Source of the DNA: Prochlorococcus marinus CUG1417
GTDB lineage: Bacteria; Cyanobacteriota; Cyanobacteriia; PCC-6307; Cyanobiaceae
Length of the DNA: 64,000 bases
Direction: 5' to 3'
NCBI RefSeq assembly: GCF_017695975.1
Contig: NZ_JAAORN010000002.1
Coordinates: 186,001-250,000, forward strand
A model generated the notes under the pieces. That model did not search any database, was not told the origin of the DNA, and saw only the letters and a program-made list of their open reading frames with translations. Shown here in pieces: positions 27,212-37,281 of this stretch. How positions within the stretch are numbered: position 1 is the first letter of the stretch; the number at the start of each line of letters is the position of its first letter. The position numbers and the translations under genes were made by a program.

Positions 27212-28168
27212 TTATTGATAACCCTCAATAATTTTCTGAACTAAAGGATGACGAACTACATCTTGAATAGTTAAATAACAAAATTTTATACCTTGAGTCT
27301 CAGAGAAAATTCTTGATGCTTCGATTAGACCGCTTTCCTGATCTTTTTTTAAATCAATTTGTGTAATATCTCCGTTTACAACCATTTTTGATCTCTCTCC
27401 TAATCTGGTCAAAAACATTCTCATTTGAGAGCAAGTAGTATTTTGTGCTTCATCTAGGATAACCATCGAATTGTCTAAGGTTCTGCCTCTCATAAATGCT
27501 AAAGGGGCAACTTCAATAATTCCTTTATCAATAAGAGAATTTGTCCTATCAAATCCGAAAATACTATGTAAAGAATCAAATAGGGGTCTTAAATATGGAT
27601 CTACTTTTTGTTGCAAATCACCAGGTAAAAATCCCAAACTTTCTCCAGCCTCAACAGCTGGTCTGGTTAGGATGATTTTTTCAATTTTTTTCTCGTTCAA
27701 TAATCTTGCCGCGCAAACAGTTGCCAAAAATGTCTTGCCAGTACCAGCTGGACCAATTGCGAAAGTAAGATCAAAATTTTCAATTGATTCGACATATTCT
27801 TTTTGCCTTATAGTCCTTGGTCTTAAATATCTTCCTTCTTTAGAACGCGCAAGGACTTTTTTACCAAGTTCAGCATGTGAAGATGACTCTCCCATATTTA
27901 AAGAACTTAAAGCTGCTTTAAGGTCCACTTCTGGAACTTCTAATCCTTGTTCCCAAATAGGTCTTGTCAGCTCAACTAAGGCAGAAGCTCTCTCAAGCTT
28001 AGATATGACACCATTCATCTCAAGTTGTAAACCTCTTATAGTCAAAGAAACCCCTGTAAGAGACTCAAACTTTTTTAAAAAAGAATTCCCAGGACCAGAC
28101 AAAGCTGTAGCAGCATCAGAGTTTGGCAAATCAATAGTGAAGTGACCAGTTTTGGAAACTTCTTTCAT
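27212..28168 (-). CDS. phoH: PhoH family ATPase
   Basis: Cytosolic P-loop ATPase of the PhoH family; homologues have been linked to RNA metabolism and phosphate stress, but the true role is unclear. The 318 residues include an N-terminal domain of about 110 residues, Walker A GPAGTGKTFLA near 138-148, TRPAVEAGESLGFLPGDL, and Walker B MVILDEAQNTT. It reads leftward downstream of rpsP and ffh with a short gap of about 36 bases, so it may share their transcript. ATG at 28168. Confidence 0.9.
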   Translation of the reverse strand: MKEVSKTGHFTIDLPNSDAATALSGPGNSFLKKFESLTGVSLTIRGLQLEMNGVISKLERASALVELTRPIWEQGLEVPEVDLKAALSSLNMGESSSHAELGKKVLARSKEGRYLRPRTIRQKEYVESIENFDLTFAIGPAGTGKTFLATVCAARLLNEKKIEKIILTRPAVEAGESLGFLPGDLQQKVDPYLRPLFDSLHSIFGFDRTNSLIDKGIIEVAPLAFMRGRTLDNSMVILDEAQNTTCSQMRMFLTRLGERSKMVVNGDITQIDLKKDQESGLIEASRIFSETQGIKFCYLTIQDVVRHPLVQKIIEGYQ

Positions 28169-28204
28169 TTAGATAATGTATTTGAATAAAAATTAGACAA
28201 GCAA

Positions 28205-28570
28205 CTAACTTTCGGCTTCCTCAATAACGCTATCAGCTTTACCACTATCACTCTCTTCGTCATTAGTTTTAGCTTTTGCTAATTTCTCCTTCTCTAACTT
28301 AGCCTTACCAATGGCAATTGATGGTCTTTCTATTTTTTCTAATAACCCTCCTTTCTCTAACAATGTTCTAACTGCGTTAGTTGGCTGAGCACCCTGTGTA
28401 AGTCTTGATCTTAAAGCTTCTGTGTCGAGCCTAGTTTCTTTAGTTCTTGGGTTATAAAAACCTAATTCTTGTAGAGGTCTACCATCTCTTCTGGAAGTAC
28501 TATTGCATGCAACAATCCTGAAACTTGCCTCTTTTTTCTTTCCAAAGCGCTTAAGGCGCAATTTAATCAT
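28205..28570 (-). CDS. rpsP: 30S ribosomal protein S16
   Basis: Small-subunit ribosomal protein. [20 protein letters not shown] at the N-terminus and [12 protein letters not shown] are the family signature; the core ends near residue 85. The rest, to 121, is an acidic/lysine-rich tail ([16 protein letters not shown]) longer than in the 82-residue E. coli protein, as in other picocyanobacteria. It follows ffh after about 55 bases. ATG at 28570. Confidence 0.95.
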   Translation of the reverse strand: MIKLRLKRFGKKKEASFRIVACNSTSRRDGRPLQELGFYNPRTKETRLDTEALRSRLTQGAQPTNAVRTLLEKGGLLEKIERPSIAIGKAKLEKEKLAKAKTNDEESDSGKADSVIEEAES

Positions 28571-28624
28571 TTTAAATTAATACGTTTTTATTAATAATAT
28601 CATTCAAAGGTAAAGATTTAGATA

Positions 28625-30085
28625 CTACAAATCAGCAAACCCTTTTTTCTTTTTATTATTTTTTTGTTTTTTCATCGGTTTGTTACCACTCATTCCTCCC
28701 ATTCCTGGCATTCCTCCCATTCCTGGCATTCCTCCCATTCCTGGCATTCCTCCCATTCCTGGCATTCCTCCCATTCCTGGCATTCCTCCATTCGACATTT
28801 GTTTCATAAAACCTCTCATTCTCTGAAAATCAGCTAGTACTTTGTCTACATCTTTTGCTTCATAACCACTACCCTTAGCGATCCTTTGTCTTCTTGAAGG
28901 CTGGGCAGCCAGAACCTCAGGTTTTTGTTTCTCCTCAAGAGTCATTGAGGAGATCATGGATTCTATTTTTTTAAGTTGATCTTCTCCATCTTTTATCATC
29001 CCTTCATCAATTTTATTCATTCCAGGTATTAGTTTTATTAATCCACCAAGTGATCCCATCCTTTTGATTAATCTCATTTGCTTAACAAAATCATTAAAAT
29101 CAAAAGTTGCTTCTTGAAGCTTCTTTTGCATAGCTTCTGCATCAGCAAGCTCAACTTCCTTTTGAGCTTTTTCAACAAGTGTTAATACATCTCCCATTCC
29201 TAAAATTCTGCTAGCCATTCTCTCAGGATGGAATGGTTGTAGTGCCTCTATTTTTTCGCCTACACCTATAAATTTGATAGGTTTACCACTTATTTTTCTT
29301 ATTGATAAAGCAGCACCTCCTCTTGAGTCACCATCCAACTTGGTTAGTATTGCCCCAGAGATTCCTACTTTTTCATGAAATGACTTTGTCAAATCAGCAG
29401 CTTCTTGTCCAATCATAGAATCAACAACAAGTAAAACTTCATCAGGATCAGAAACTTCTTTTATCCTTACCATTTCACTCATCATTGAATCATCAATTTG
29501 CAATCTTCCTGCAGTGTCAATAATGATTGAGTTAAAATTATTATCGCTCGCATAATTCAATGCGTCCTTAGTTATTTCCTCAGGTTTGCTATTTTTTTCT
29601 TTAGCCGAAAAAACCTCTAAGTCGTATTGACTACCTAAAGTTTTAAGCTGTTCTACAGCTGCTGGTCTATAAATATCTGCAGCTACCAAAAGAACTTTTT
29701 TTTCTTTTTCTTTCAAATAAAGACCTAATTTTCCTGTTGCAGTTGTTTTACCAGCCCCCTGAAGTCCAGCCATTAAAATAACTGTGGGACTATTTTTATT
29801 TTCATTTAATGGAGAATTCTCATTCCCCATGATGTTAATCAATTCTTTATTTACAACTTCTATAAATTTCTGTCCTGGGTTTACCCCCCTAACGACTTCT
29901 TCCCCAATAGCTTTATTTTTGACATCTGATATGAACTCTTTTACTACAGATAAACTTACATCGGCATCAAGAAGTGCTCTTTTTACCTGATTTAAGGCAT
30001 CATTGATATTATTTTCACTAATTTTAGCTTCGCCTCTTAAACCTTTTACTGCGTCTTCAAAGCGTGATGAGAGTTCATCAAACAT
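28625..30085 (-). CDS. ffh: Signal recognition particle protein Ffh
   Basis: GTPase of the signal recognition particle; binds the SRP RNA (encoded at 56665) and signal sequences. The 486 residues comprise the N domain (about 1-90), the G domain with GLQGAGKTTATGKL near 106-119, DTAGR near 188 and TKLDGDSRGG near 246, and the methionine-rich M domain (about 300-440) with GSGYEAKDVDKVL. The C-terminus carries five tandem GMPGMG units and a basic tail. The repeat is perfect at DNA level. ATG at 30085. Confidence 0.95.
   Translation of the reverse strand: MFDELSSRFEDAVKGLRGEAKISENNINDALNQVKRALLDADVSLSVVKEFISDVKNKAIGEEVVRGVNPGQKFIEVVNKELINIMGNENSPLNENKNSPTVILMAGLQGAGKTTATGKLGLYLKEKEKKVLLVAADIYRPAAVEQLKTLGSQYDLEVFSAKEKNSKPEEITKDALNYASDNNFNSIIIDTAGRLQIDDSMMSEMVRIKEVSDPDEVLLVVDSMIGQEAADLTKSFHEKVGISGAILTKLDGDSRGGAALSIRKISGKPIKFIGVGEKIEALQPFHPERMASRILGMGDVLTLVEKAQKEVELADAEAMQKKLQEATFDFNDFVKQMRLIKRMGSLGGLIKLIPGMNKIDEGMIKDGEDQLKKIESMISSMTLEEKQKPEVLAAQPSRRQRIAKGSGYEAKDVDKVLADFQRMRGFMKQMSNGGMPGMGGMPGMGGMPGMGGMPGMGGMPGMGGMSGNKPMKKQKNNKKKKGFADL
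28691..28780 (-). repeat. Five perfect 18-bp tandem repeats in the ffh 3' end
   Basis: Unit CATTCCTCCCATTCCTGG as written on the + strand, five identical copies, encoding repeated GMPGMG in the Ffh C-terminus. Perfect identity implies recent expansion or homogenisation. Copy number should vary between strains, with the frame kept because the unit is 18 bases. Confidence 0.9.
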
Positions 30086-30132
30086 TATAAAAAAGAATTT
30101 TTAATTATTATAGATGATCTAGAAGTTTATAC

Positions 30133-32241
30133 TTACACTCCACTTACAAAATCAACCAATTTCCATGATTTATTAGAAAAACCCAAAATATATTTAACTT
30201 TAAGCGGATTCAATGATGTTTCATTAATTAATTCTCCAGAATTCTTTATTATTCGCTCCAAATAATTTAATTCAACTAAAACAACAATCCTAGAGGAAGT
30301 TTGTGATTTCAAATCTATGTTCTGTATTTGGGAATTAATTTCTTTATAAATTCCTTTATTTATATCATTTTGTCTTTCTTCGATAGTCCTATTAATCAAA
30401 CCATTTGTAACAACCTTAGAGAGATTAATTTCACTCTTTCCAGCTAAGTAATTGCTTTTATTTGAAAGCCATATATTAATTAAATTTCTAATCTCTCCTA
30501 AAGAGGGCGAGGCTGTAATAAGTTCTTTAATTTCAGAAGTATTAATAGAATTAGATTTATTTAGAGTAGAGTTCAATTTGTTTGAAGGATTTTTTTTTAT
30601 TTCTTGAATAATATTTTTCTCACTAACCTTTTTTTGATTTTTATCAGCAGCAAGAAAAGATTTATTTATAAAAGCATCATCCTGGATTGAATTTTTAAAA
30701 TTATTCCTTAAAAATCCAATTCCAATACCAAATGAGAATAAGATCAAAAACGCGTATAGATAAATCAAATAAGGTGACTTACCAATAATTTCTTGATCCT
30801 TCAAAAATTCTCCAAAACTAAATTTTAATTCTGCAATTTTTTCAATTAAAAACCTATAAAACTCTATTGGTTTATTCTTAATCATTTCATGATTAAGTTT
30901 ATTTTCTTGAATATCAAACTTCTCATATACTTGTTTAATACCGCCAGGCCAAGGTAATCCCCTTTCATCAACATTCGCATATGAACTATCAATATCTTCA
31001 GTACTGTTTATCGAGGATGATTCTTTTATCTGTTGATTTTGAAGATTTGATTTTATTGTAGTCTTGGTGGATTTCTTTTCTAATTTTTCAATAAATTCTT
31101 GAATTTCCCTATCTTCAAACCAAGAATCCAAATCCACCTCTTTTGATTCAATATCTCTATAACCAACTAAAACATCGTTCTCTAACCAATTTTTACAGTA
31201 AACACATATTGCTTCTAACTTGTTTCCTTGATAATTGTTAAGCCAATCTCGTAAATTTTCATCAGAACTGCTAGAAAATCTTGCAGAAGCTTGATCAATA
31301 TTTGCCAAAAGCAGATCTAAACAACCCATAAGAGGCATTGAATCTAAACCTGATAAATTTAGTTTCTTTAAAATTCTCCTTGCTTCAAATAATTTTTCGG
31401 GCTTTCTTCTCGAGAAGCCAATAGCTGTTAATGATAGAAAGGCTAAAAATCCTGCTTCTAATGATCCTCTTTTTTGTAATTCAAGAAACAAATCTACCTG
31501 TTCTTGCACTGTCAAAAAAGGCTTTATTTGTTGAAAAAAAGATTCAAATTCTTGCTGATTTAGATAATCTCCAAATTCAGATTTATTATTACCCTCCAAA
31601 CCACCTCTTTTAATTATTAAATTTTCCAACATATCTAAGCCTTTTTTATGAGAATCCTGATCATTTAGGTCCCTACTAAGTAGATCTAAGATTCTGTAAG
31701 GAAGAAGAGCCGCCAAGTCTTCTTCGAGTTCTTTCCTTCTTTCTCCAAGCTTCCCCATTCTCTGAAGAAGTTGTATCCCCTCAGATAAAAAGTCTGCTGC
31801 GTTTGAATAAGATCTAAGTTGTTGTTCTTGAATTGCTGAATCTCTAGCTGTTAAAGAAGCTAATAAAGTTAAATCAGCTTCTCTACTACTTCCTAAAGCT
31901 GGAGTTTGTGGGGGTTGCAAAGCTTTTCTTGTGATCTTAAAAGCTTCTTTTGGGGAACCTGATTCCCACAGAAGTATTAATCCTGCTACTTCTCTATTTG
32001 AGGGAAACTCTAGTCCTGATGATCCATTTAATAACAAATTTTCGTAATTTCTTCTACTTTCTGGATCTGTAAGTAAATCAGCAGTCAGGCGAAGCAACTC
32101 AGATCTTTGGGTTAAAACTTCATAAGTAAAACCTTCATCAGGCGTTTTATCCAACCGTAATTGAAATGCTCTTAGTATTTCCTCAGATGTTGCAGAGGGG
32201 CTCACGCCAATTAAACGGAAATGGTCTAAAGGAAGTTCCAA
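30133..32241 (-). CDS. ftn2: Cell division protein ZipN/Ftn2 (ARC6 homologue)
   Basis: Cyanobacterial divisome organiser that tethers FtsZ to the membrane. The 702 residues start with a J-like domain (MELPLDHFRLIGVSPSATSE, about 1-70), followed by a long helical region, one transmembrane helix near residues 505-525 (YLIYLYAFLILFSFGIGIGF) and a C-terminal extramembrane domain of the ARC6-like DUF4101 type (about 590-702; IRNLINIWLSNKSNYL, ending KSWKLVDFVSGV). Length is normal. No ATG precedes the conserved start, so TTG at 32241 is used. FtsQ and FtsZ lie elsewhere in the window. The symbol zipN is also in use. Confidence 0.9.
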   Translation of the reverse strand: MELPLDHFRLIGVSPSATSEEILRAFQLRLDKTPDEGFTYEVLTQRSELLRLTADLLTDPESRRNYENLLLNGSSGLEFPSNREVAGLILLWESGSPKEAFKITRKALQPPQTPALGSSREADLTLLASLTARDSAIQEQQLRSYSNAADFLSEGIQLLQRMGKLGERRKELEEDLAALLPYRILDLLSRDLNDQDSHKKGLDMLENLIIKRGGLEGNNKSEFGDYLNQQEFESFFQQIKPFLTVQEQVDLFLELQKRGSLEAGFLAFLSLTAIGFSRRKPEKLFEARRILKKLNLSGLDSMPLMGCLDLLLANIDQASARFSSSSDENLRDWLNNYQGNKLEAICVYCKNWLENDVLVGYRDIESKEVDLDSWFEDREIQEFIEKLEKKSTKTTIKSNLQNQQIKESSSINSTEDIDSSYANVDERGLPWPGGIKQVYEKFDIQENKLNHEMIKNKPIEFYRFLIEKIAELKFSFGEFLKDQEIIGKSPYLIYLYAFLILFSFGIGIGFLRNNFKNSIQDDAFINKSFLAADKNQKKVSEKNIIQEIKKNPSNKLNSTLNKSNSINTSEIKELITASPSLGEIRNLINIWLSNKSNYLAGKSEINLSKVVTNGLINRTIEERQNDINKGIYKEINSQIQNIDLKSQTSSRIVVLVELNYLERIIKNSGELINETSLNPLKVKYILGFSNKSWKLVDFVSGV

Positions 32242-32389
32242 ACAAATATCCTATTGAAAATTCTTAGACAAATTTTATCAAGTTAAAAATTTTTTTCATA
32301 AGGTCTTACAGAGTTATTAAAAAAAAACATGAAAATCGCCCTTCACAGCTTAGAATGTTAACAAATCAAAACTTCATTAAGGTATTTTC

Positions 32390-33427
32390 TTGGAAACACA
32401 CGTAGAGAGAATCTCAAATCTTCAAGACATTAAAAAAGCCACGTTAGATCGTGAAACAGGTTTATTTCTTTATGAAGACATGACGCTTGGTCGGAGATTC
32501 GAAGATAAGTGTGCAGAGATGTATTACAGAGGAAAAATGTTCGGTTTCGTTCATTTATATAACGGCCAAGAGGCTATAAGCACGGGAGTAATTGGCGCCA
32601 TGAAAAAAAAACATGATTGGTTTTGTAGTACTTACCGCGATCATGTTCATGCACTAAGTGCAGGAGTTCCATCCTTTGAAGTAATGAGTGAACTTTTTGG
32701 TAAAGCTACAGGTTGCAGCAAAGGCAGAGGGGGTTCGATGCACTTATTTTCAAAAGAGCATCACTTACTAGGAGGGTATGCATTTATTGGAGAAGGGATT
32801 CCCGTCGCTTTAGGAGCAGCCTTTTCAAGTAAATATAAAAAGGATGTTGCTAATAATAATAGTAGTGATTCAGTAACTGCAGCATTTTTTGGAGATGGGA
32901 CTTGCAATAATGGGCAGTTTTTTGAATGTTTAAATATGGCTCAATTATGGAAATTACCCATAATTTTTGTTGTTGAGAATAATAAATGGGCTATTGGTAT
33001 GGCTCACGACAGAGCAACTAGCAATCCTGAAATTTGGAGAAAAGCTTCCGCTTTTGGTATGCATGGCGAGGAAGTTGATGGGATGGATGTACTAGCAGTA
33101 AGAGGAGCAGCACAAAGAGCAATTGAACGCGCTAGGGCAGGAGAAGGGCCAACACTTTTGGAGTGCTTGACTTATAGATACAGGGGGCATTCTCTCGCAG
33201 ATCCAGATGAATTAAGGTCTGAGAAAGAAAAGGAGTTTTGGGGAAAAAGAGATCCTATTAAAAAATTAGCGCGAGAAATTATCGATGGTAAATTCGCAAC
33301 GGAAGAAGAGTTAAAAAGTATTGAAAAAAAAATAGACACAGAAATCTCTGAGTCAGTCAAAAATGCTTTAGAAGCACCTGAACCTCCTTCACAAGAATTA
33401 ACTAAATATATTTGGGCTGAAGATTAG
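32390..33427 (+). CDS. pdhA: Pyruvate dehydrogenase E1 component, alpha subunit
   Basis: Thiamine-diphosphate-dependent decarboxylase subunit feeding acetyl-CoA synthesis. The 345 residues contain the conserved [12 protein letters not shown] region, [10 protein letters not shown], and the ThDP motif [17 protein letters not shown] ... VVENN near 165-197, followed by the phosphorylation-loop-like [13 protein letters not shown]. The frame is closed by a stop three codons before the TTG at 32390, and no ATG precedes the conserved [12 protein letters not shown], so TTG is the start. The E3 subunit gene lpdA is at 41959. Its stop lies one base from the stop of the convergent sigma factor gene. Confidence 0.93.
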   Translation: METHVERISNLQDIKKATLDRETGLFLYEDMTLGRRFEDKCAEMYYRGKMFGFVHLYNGQEAISTGVIGAMKKKHDWFCSTYRDHVHALSAGVPSFEVMSELFGKATGCSKGRGGSMHLFSKEHHLLGGYAFIGEGIPVALGAAFSSKYKKDVANNNSSDSVTAAFFGDGTCNNGQFFECLNMAQLWKLPIIFVVENNKWAIGMAHDRATSNPEIWRKASAFGMHGEEVDGMDVLAVRGAAQRAIERARAGEGPTLLECLTYRYRGHSLADPDELRSEKEKEFWGKRDPIKKLAREIIDGKFATEEELKSIEKKIDTEISESVKNALEAPEPPSQELTKYIWAED

Positions 33428-33428
33428 A

Positions 33429-34370
33429 TTAAATACCACTGGGCAATTTTCTGGTTAAATTTCTTAGTTTTCTTAATGCCTTGAGTTCAACCTGTCTAAC
33501 TCTTTCTCTAGAAACTTCTAATAATCTTCCTATTTCAGCAAGTGTATGTCTTTCATTACCATCTAATCCAAACCTCAATTTAAGAACATGTTGTTCTTGC
33601 TCGCTTAGATGGCTTAACCACTTCCCAAGTTGCTCTTGATGCATTTTCTGTTCAACTTGGTCTAAGGGCTCTTCATTATTACTATCTGCAATTAAATCCC
33701 CTAAAAAGCTTCTACCATCGTCACCACTAACTGGAGCATCTAAACTACTAGTTGATAAAGCTTGTCTTAAAACAGAATCTAATTCTTCAACATCAATTTC
33801 CATTGCTTCTGCAATTTCAATTCTGCTTGGCATAGCACCTAGTTTATGTGCCAAGTCCCTACTAACTTTTCTTATAGAAGCTAATCTCTCACTTAGATGG
33901 ACTGGTAAACGAATCGTTCGTGATTGACAAGCAATTGCTCTTGTCATACTTTGTCGGATCCACCAAAAAGCATAAGTAGAAAACTTATATCCTCTCGTAG
34001 GGTCAAATTTTTCAACAGCCCTTTCCAAACCTAGAGAACCCTCTTGGACTAAATCAAGAAGTTCAAGTCCCTTACCTTGATATTTTTTTGCCACACTAAC
34101 AACTAACCTTAAATTAGCTTTCATCATTCTCTCTTTTGCTCTTCTCCCAATTTTTATTGTTCTTTTTTGCTGCGTTGTAAATTCTTTATTTTTTTCATTC
34201 AACTGACCATCTTCTGTGAGTATCATCATTTTTTGCACTTGGTTACCCAACTCAATTTCTTCAGCGGGTGTAAGCAAAGGTACTCTACCGATATTTTGCA
34301 AATACCAACTTATTGGATCATTACCTTTTCTTTTTTGCGGTTCAGCTTGAGCTGGTATTGATGAAACCAT
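33429..34370 (-). CDS. Group 2 sigma-70 family RNA polymerase sigma factor
   Basis: A non-primary sigma factor of the RpoD-like group 2. The 313 residues lack the large region 1.1 of principal sigma. Region 1.2 has DPISWYLQNIGRVPLLTPAEE, region 2 RLVVSVAKKYQGKGLELLDLVQEGSLGLERAVEKFDPTRG-type sequence with the -10-binding YAFWWIRQSMTRAI, region 3 follows, and region 4 ends with HTLAEIGRLLEVSRERVRQVE for the -35. All are intact. Cyanobacteria have several such factors for stress or circadian control; which one this is cannot be fixed here. ATG at 34370. Confidence 0.92.
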   Translation of the reverse strand: MVSSIPAQAEPQKRKGNDPISWYLQNIGRVPLLTPAEEIELGNQVQKMMILTEDGQLNEKNKEFTTQQKRTIKIGRRAKERMMKANLRLVVSVAKKYQGKGLELLDLVQEGSLGLERAVEKFDPTRGYKFSTYAFWWIRQSMTRAIACQSRTIRLPVHLSERLASIRKVSRDLAHKLGAMPSRIEIAEAMEIDVEELDSVLRQALSTSSLDAPVSGDDGRSFLGDLIADSNNEEPLDQVEQKMHQEQLGKWLSHLSEQEQHVLKLRFGLDGNERHTLAEIGRLLEVSRERVRQVELKALRKLRNLTRKLPSGI

Positions 34371-34511
34371 TTTTTTTGACCTAATAAGGTATTAAAACTC
34401 TCCTACAGTTTTTTGAAAATACCCCAATATTTAATGCGCGCTTCAGATTTCAAGTAATATTTGTACACTTATGTGTTTAAAACTATAAATAACTCTATTA
34501 AATTGTTTCTT

Positions 34512-36077
34512 TCAAGATATTTGTCTCGTTTTTATATTTCTCATTAATTTTGTCAGTCCATCACCTATAGCAGAAGCATTTGAACCACTTTTGCTCTTCG
34601 ATGCGGCAAATGAATGTAAAAGTACGTATTTAGCAAAAAAATCTGTTGATATATTTCTACACAAGGTTAAATCCATCGCAGAACTACCACCTATAAAACC
34701 AGATAAAAGATCGCCCAATCCAGCTCGAGCTGTCTGAGAATCGGTTCCAAAAAGTTGCCATACTTTTTTATTATCAGCAACTATACTGTTAGCTCCTTTT
34801 AACAAAATACTGATATTGAATTTTTTTGCCGCATAACTAGCAAGCCCAACATTGTTCTGAGCTTTGATATTAGGAAATAACCTTCCAAATTCTTTGCTGT
34901 GCGGTGTAATCCATGTCTTAAATTTTCTCTCTAAAAAGAAATTTGACCCCAATTTAGAATCCGAAATCCTATTAAGTGCATCTGCATCCAAGATCAATAG
35001 TCCTTCAAAAGCAATAAGATAGTCCTTTGATTTTTGCCAATCATCCTTATCAATTCCTATTCCTGGACCGACAACTAATGAATCAAACCCGCTTAAATCA
35101 ATATTCTTTAATGCGCTATATAAAGATGCATTGCCATTTTGGTTAGATTGCATAGTTTCTTTTAAAACTATTTCTGGGGCAACTTGCCAAATAGATTCAG
35201 CAACCATCCCCGGAAGGACTGCAGAGATAAAGCCTGCTCCACTTGATATGGCCCCTTTTAATGCTAAGTATGCAGCCCCAGGATATTTTTCACTTCCAGC
35301 TATTATTAATGTTCTACCTCTTTGATATTTGTTGGAATTTTTTGGTAAAGAAGGTAAATCAATATTTTTTATATCTTTGTAAGTAACCTTAAAAATTTTT
35401 TCATCAACTTTGGACAGTTTACTAGCAGGCATCCCAATATCTATATGGTGCAATTCTCCAATAAAAGGCAAAGCAGAATCTTGAATTAACCCAAGCTTAT
35501 AAAGACCAATAGCTAAGGTATAGTCTGCCTTTACTGCGTTATCTAAAAAAGGCTCACCCTTATCAGGACATAATCCTGTTGGAATATCAATACTTATTAC
35601 CTTTCCAGATTTTTTATAAAATTTTTGATTAAACAGTTTAATTAATTTATCATCAACTTTTCTTGTTTGATTATTACCAAAAACTGCATCAATCCAAAGC
35701 TCTTTTCTATTTGCATCAGGAGGTTCTACTAATTTTGTGACACCAATAGATGTAAGATAATTAAGGTGTTTATTTGTTAATGTTTTTTTTATCGGAAATG
35801 GGCACCATACCTGAACATAAAAACCTTTCAAAAAAAGCTCTCTAGCTATTACTGCACCATCCCCACCATTATGGCCAGGACCTATAAAAACAGTTATTCC
35901 ATGCTTGAGAAGAGGTTTCTTTTTTAAGAGCCATCTACTAATTTGGATACCAGCTTTTTCCATCAATGCTTCTTGTGGCATTCCATCAGAAAACATTTCT
36001 TTCTCTAATTTCAACATTTGCTTTGAATCAACAATTAAATGTTCAGAGTCAATTGTTGGCCATACAATTTCATTCAT
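34512..36077 (-). CDS. nnrD: Bifunctional NAD(P)H-hydrate repair enzyme (epimerase/dehydratase)
   Basis: Repairs damaged NAD(P)H hydrates. The N-terminal YjeF-type epimerase domain (about 1-230) has GPGHNGGDGAVIAREL near 66-81 and DIPTGLCPDKG; the C-terminal ADP/ATP-dependent dehydratase domain (about 240-520) shows GRTLIIAGSEKYPGAAYLA, VVGPGIG, LILDADALN, TPHSKEFGRLF and the GLGDLLSGFIGG loop. 521 residues is normal for the fused form. It diverges from mnmA by 46 bases. ATG at 36077 is the first start. Sometimes labelled nnrDE. Confidence 0.92.
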   Translation of the reverse strand: MNEIVWPTIDSEHLIVDSKQMLKLEKEMFSDGMPQEALMEKAGIQISRWLLKKKPLLKHGITVFIGPGHNGGDGAVIARELFLKGFYVQVWCPFPIKKTLTNKHLNYLTSIGVTKLVEPPDANRKELWIDAVFGNNQTRKVDDKLIKLFNQKFYKKSGKVISIDIPTGLCPDKGEPFLDNAVKADYTLAIGLYKLGLIQDSALPFIGELHHIDIGMPASKLSKVDEKIFKVTYKDIKNIDLPSLPKNSNKYQRGRTLIIAGSEKYPGAAYLALKGAISSGAGFISAVLPGMVAESIWQVAPEIVLKETMQSNQNGNASLYSALKNIDLSGFDSLVVGPGIGIDKDDWQKSKDYLIAFEGLLILDADALNRISDSKLGSNFFLERKFKTWITPHSKEFGRLFPNIKAQNNVGLASYAAKKFNISILLKGANSIVADNKKVWQLFGTDSQTARAGLGDLLSGFIGGSSAMDLTLCRNISTDFFAKYVLLHSFAASKSKSGSNASAIGDGLTKLMRNIKTRQIS

Positions 36078-36123
36078 AATGAGTACAAAGCAATTGAAGT
36101 ACTTTTCAAAAATTTAAACTTCC

Positions 36124-37281
36124 ATGTTAAAGACACAAAAGGATAAAAAATTAGAGAACTTTTTTTCTTCTAATAATAAAACTAAAAAGAAGAAAAATAT
36201 TATTGTAGGTCTTTCTGGTGGCGTAGATAGTTCCCTCTCAGCTGCTCTTCTTGTAGAAAAAGGCTGGAATGTTGAGGGACTAACTCTTTGGTTAATGAAA
36301 GGACAAGGCTCCTGTTGTTCTGAAGGATTAGTAGATGCTGCTGGCCTTTGTGAAGATTTGGGAATTAACCATAAAATAATAGACTCAAGAGAAATTTTCG
36401 AAAGAGAGGTAATTAAAAAAACAACTGAAAGCTATGAGAAAGGATTCACTCCACTTCCATGTTCGATGTGCAACAAAAATGTGAAGTTTGAAGAGATGCT
36501 CAATTACGCAATAAGCAAAAAAGACTTTACTCATATTGCGACGGGACATTACGCAAGGATAAAAAAATCATCTTATGCTAGAGCACTTGATTGCAAGAGC
36601 CTTGTATTTAAGGAATACCTTCTTCTTAGAGGTGCTGACGAAAACAAAGACCAAAGTTATTTTCTTTATTCTCTTTCTCAAGAAGTACTAAGCAGATTAG
36701 AATTTCCTCTTGGTGAAATGAAAAAAGAAGAAACAAGAAGGGAAGCCATCAGATTAGGCCTTAGAACTGCTCAAAAACCAGAAAGTCAAGATTTATGTTT
36801 AGTTGAGCATTATGGATCAATGCAAAAATTTATCGACAAACACATAGAACCCAAAGAAGGAAAAATTGTGCATGTAAATGGGAAAGTCCTTGGGACGCAC
36901 AATGGAATTCAGCACTTTACGGTAGGTCAGAGAAAAGGGTTGGGCATCGCTTGGCCTGAACCACTATATGTAAAAAGTTTAGACAGGGTAAAAAACACAG
37001 TTTATGTAGCAGACAAAAGTGATCTATTTAATAAAGAAGCAATTATTAGTAAGATTAACTGGGTTTCAATCCAAGATCCTGAGCAAGAGATAGAAGTAGA
37101 AGCACAAATCAGATATAGAAGTAATCCAGTAAAAGGTACATTAATACCTTTGAAAAATTTAGATAATACAACTACAACATTTAAATTAATTTTTGAAGAA
37201 AGTCAAAGTTCGGTAACGCCTGGACAAGCTGCAGTTTTTTATAAAGGAGAAATTTTATTAGGTGGTGGATTAATTAGTTAA
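36124..37281 (+). CDS. mnmA: tRNA-specific 2-thiouridylase MnmA
   Basis: Adds sulfur to U34 of tRNA-Lys, -Glu and -Gln. The 385 residues have the PP-loop [15 protein letters not shown] near 29-43, the catalytic cysteine region [11 protein letters not shown] near 112-122, ATGHYARI, the second cysteine region ESQDLCLV near 221-228, and the C-terminal [16 protein letters not shown]. All are intact, with a ~20-residue lysine-rich N-terminal extension. The 3' end overlaps the convergent lnt gene by eight bases. ATG at 36124. Confidence 0.94.
   Translation: MLKTQKDKKLENFFSSNNKTKKKKNIIVGLSGGVDSSLSAALLVEKGWNVEGLTLWLMKGQGSCCSEGLVDAAGLCEDLGINHKIIDSREIFEREVIKKTTESYEKGFTPLPCSMCNKNVKFEEMLNYAISKKDFTHIATGHYARIKKSSYARALDCKSLVFKEYLLLRGADENKDQSYFLYSLSQEVLSRLEFPLGEMKKEETRREAIRLGLRTAQKPESQDLCLVEHYGSMQKFIDKHIEPKEGKIVHVNGKVLGTHNGIQHFTVGQRKGLGIAWPEPLYVKSLDRVKNTVYVADKSDLFNKEAIISKINWVSIQDPEQEIEVEAQIRYRSNPVKGTLIPLKNLDNTTTTFKLIFEESQSSVTPGQAAVFYKGEILLGGGLIS

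Noticed and set aside
27471-28145. A 224-residue frame opposite phoH
   Set aside because: It is a shadow of phoH with no family match; phoH motifs are complete on the other strand.
28691-28780. Short tandem repeats as a possible CRISPR array
   Set aside because: The 18-bp units are contiguous without spacers and lie in frame within ffh.
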